Of a DNA stretch of 6,893 nucleotides, positions 5,837 to 6,893 are shown piece by piece (positions within the stretch are counted from its first letter, which is position 1; every line of letters starts with the position of its first letter). The stretch lies in NCBI GenBank assembly GCA_030627065.1, contig DAOUSV010000076.1, positions 1 to 6,893 of the forward strand, in the 5' to 3' direction. The notes beneath the pieces were generated by a model, which saw only the letters and a list, made by a program, of their open reading frames with translations, did no database searches and was not told the origin of the DNA. Both the position numbers and the translations under genes were made by a program. The DNA comes from Piscirickettsiaceae bacterium. Lineage in GTDB: Bacteria > Pseudomonadota > Gammaproteobacteria > Nitrosococcales > Methylophagaceae.

Positions 5837-6893
5837 TCAGTGTTTTGAAGCCTGTTCCATATCATAAATAAGCTGAGTCATTTCTACGATGCTATCTGGA
5901 TTTAGTGAAATAGAGTCGATTTGTTTTTTGACTAGGAACTGCGTTATTTCTGGAAAGTCAGAAGCTGCTTGACCACAGATTCCAACGTATTTTCCTGCCT
6001 TGTGACAGGATTCAATTGCCATTTCAATGAGTTTAAGTACCGCTTCATTGCGCTCATCATAATTGCCGAGAAGGCTGGAGTCACGATCAGCACCTAAGGT
6101 AAGTTGTGTTAAATCATTAGAGCCGATGGAAAATCCATCACAGATTTTGAGAAATTGCTCTGCCAAGATGACATTCGCTGGAATTTCACACATTAAATAG
6201 ACTTTCAGCCCATTTTTACCTCGCATTAGCCCATATTGTGCCATTAAATCAATTACACGTTGACCTTCCTTTACTGTGCGAACAAAAGGTATCATCACTG
6301 CGATATTATCCAGTCCCATTGTGTCGATAGCCAAACATAATGCAGTACATTCTAAGGCAAAGGCATCAGAAAAATTAGGGCTTGAATAGCGTATGGCACC
6401 ACGAAAACCAATCATCGGGTTTTCTTCAGTGGGTTCGTAGAGTTCTCCACCAATTAAAGCGGCATACTCATTGGATTTGAAATCACTTAAACGAACAATA
6501 ACGGGCTTTGGATAAAAAGCAGCAGAGATCGTTGCAATTCCCTCTGTTAGGCGTTGAATATAAAAGGATGTAGGGTCATTATAACCATTGATTAGTAATC
6601 TAATTTGTTGCTTTTTATTTGTAGGAAGCTGGTCATAATTTAGCAAAGCATTAGGATGAATGCGAATACTATTATTAATAATAAACTCCATTCGGGCTAA
6701 ACCGACACCTGAATTAGGTAACATGCTGGTTTCGAATGCAATTTCAGGATTAGCCAGGTTTAACATGATCGATGTATGTTTAGGCTGTGCAATGGTTGAT
6801 ATATCAATATTTTCGGTGTGATAAGACAGAATCCCTTGATAAACAAAGCCTGTGTCACCCTCAGCACAAGAAACAGTCACTTCATCACCATTA
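5837..6893 (-). CDS. ppsA: Phosphoenolpyruvate synthase PpsA, C-terminal part (N-terminus outside window)
   Basis: PEP synthase converts pyruvate, ATP and water to PEP, AMP and phosphate, feeding gluconeogenesis. The frame is open to the right edge (residues NGDEV precede the GTG at 6878-6880, which is an internal Val codon, not a start), giving about 352 of an expected 790 or so residues. The segment holds the end of the phosphohistidine domain (VTVSCAEGDTGFVY) and the PEP/pyruvate-binding TIM barrel: NSGVGLARMEFII, VIVRLSDFKSNEYA, NPMIGFRGA, IMIPFVRTV, MCEIPAN, SIGSNDLTQLTLGADRD and GICGQ, whose catalytic Cys codon is at 5975-5977. SFYIQRLTEGIATISAAFYP is PpsA-like and distinguishes it from enzyme I (PtsI) and pyruvate phosphate dikinase. 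Its stop is 7 bases from the rlmD stop on the opposite strand; no shared terminator was found. Confidence 0.96.
   Translation of the reverse strand, partial: NGDEVTVSCAEGDTGFVYQGILSYHTENIDISTIAQPKHTSIMLNLANPEIAFETSMLPNSGVGLARMEFIINNSIRIHPNALLNYDQLPTNKKQQIRLLINGYNDPTSFYIQRLTEGIATISAAFYPKPVIVRLSDFKSNEYAALIGGELYEPTEENPMIGFRGAIRYSSPNFSDAFALECTALCLAIDTMGLDNIAVMIPFVRTVKEGQRVIDLMAQYGLMRGKNGLKVYLMCEIPANVILAEQFLKICDGFSIGSNDLTQLTLGADRDSSLLGNYDERNEAVLKLIEMAIESCHKAGKYVGICGQAASDFPEITQFLVKKQIDSISLNPDSIVEMTQLIYDMEQASKH

Noticed and set aside
5832..5845. AAAC/GTTT inverted repeat between rlmD and ppsA as a bidirectional terminator
   Set aside because: The stem is only 4 A/T-rich base pairs and no T-tract follows on either strand.
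6878..6880. GTG as a possible start of ppsA
   Set aside because: The frame continues upstream to the window edge with typical PpsA residues, so this is an internal Val codon.

Overview
The window looks like a piece of a moderately AT-rich gammaproteobacterial chromosome (about 40% G+C by eye, not computed). The gene order supports this: pdxJ-acpS is the classic end of the rnc-era-recO-pdxJ-acpS cluster, and cysM followed by rlmD is a common gammaproteobacterial pairing. No phage, plasmid, CRISPR, tRNA or rRNA signal was seen. I do not assign a genus.

Layout. Bases 1-4261 hold five tightly packed plus-strand genes: the 3' part of pdxJ (vitamin B6 synthesis), acpS (4'-phosphopantetheine transfer to acyl carrier protein), cysM (cysteine synthase B), a large exported YdbH/AsmA-like protein, and an outer-membrane-type lipoprotein that appears to join a YnbE-like N-terminus to a YdbL (DUF1318) domain. 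The first three genes overlap at stop/start codons (ATGA, TAATG), the fourth starts 1 base after cysM, and the fifth starts 11 bases after the fourth, so a single transcript is likely. Bases 4262-4488 are noncoding and hold a 127-bp near-palindromic repeat followed by a rho-independent terminator. Then come rlmD (23S rRNA m5U1939 methyltransferase, 4489-5829, plus) and, convergent with a 7-bp gap, the C-terminal half of ppsA (phosphoenolpyruvate synthase, minus), whose N-terminal part lies beyond the right edge.

How the genes relate. pdxJ and cysM meet through pyridoxal phosphate, the CysM cofactor. The two envelope genes correspond to the E. coli ydbH-ynbE-ydbL system, in which YdbH and the lipoprotein YnbE form a bridge between inner and outer membrane for phospholipid homeostasis and YdbL modulates YnbE. 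Here the three-gene system looks reduced to two genes: a shorter YdbH and a YnbE-YdbL-type fusion with what looks like a fossil signal peptide at the junction. This compact envelope-bridge module, lodged between two housekeeping genes, and the 127-bp palindromic element behind it are the most interesting contents of the window.
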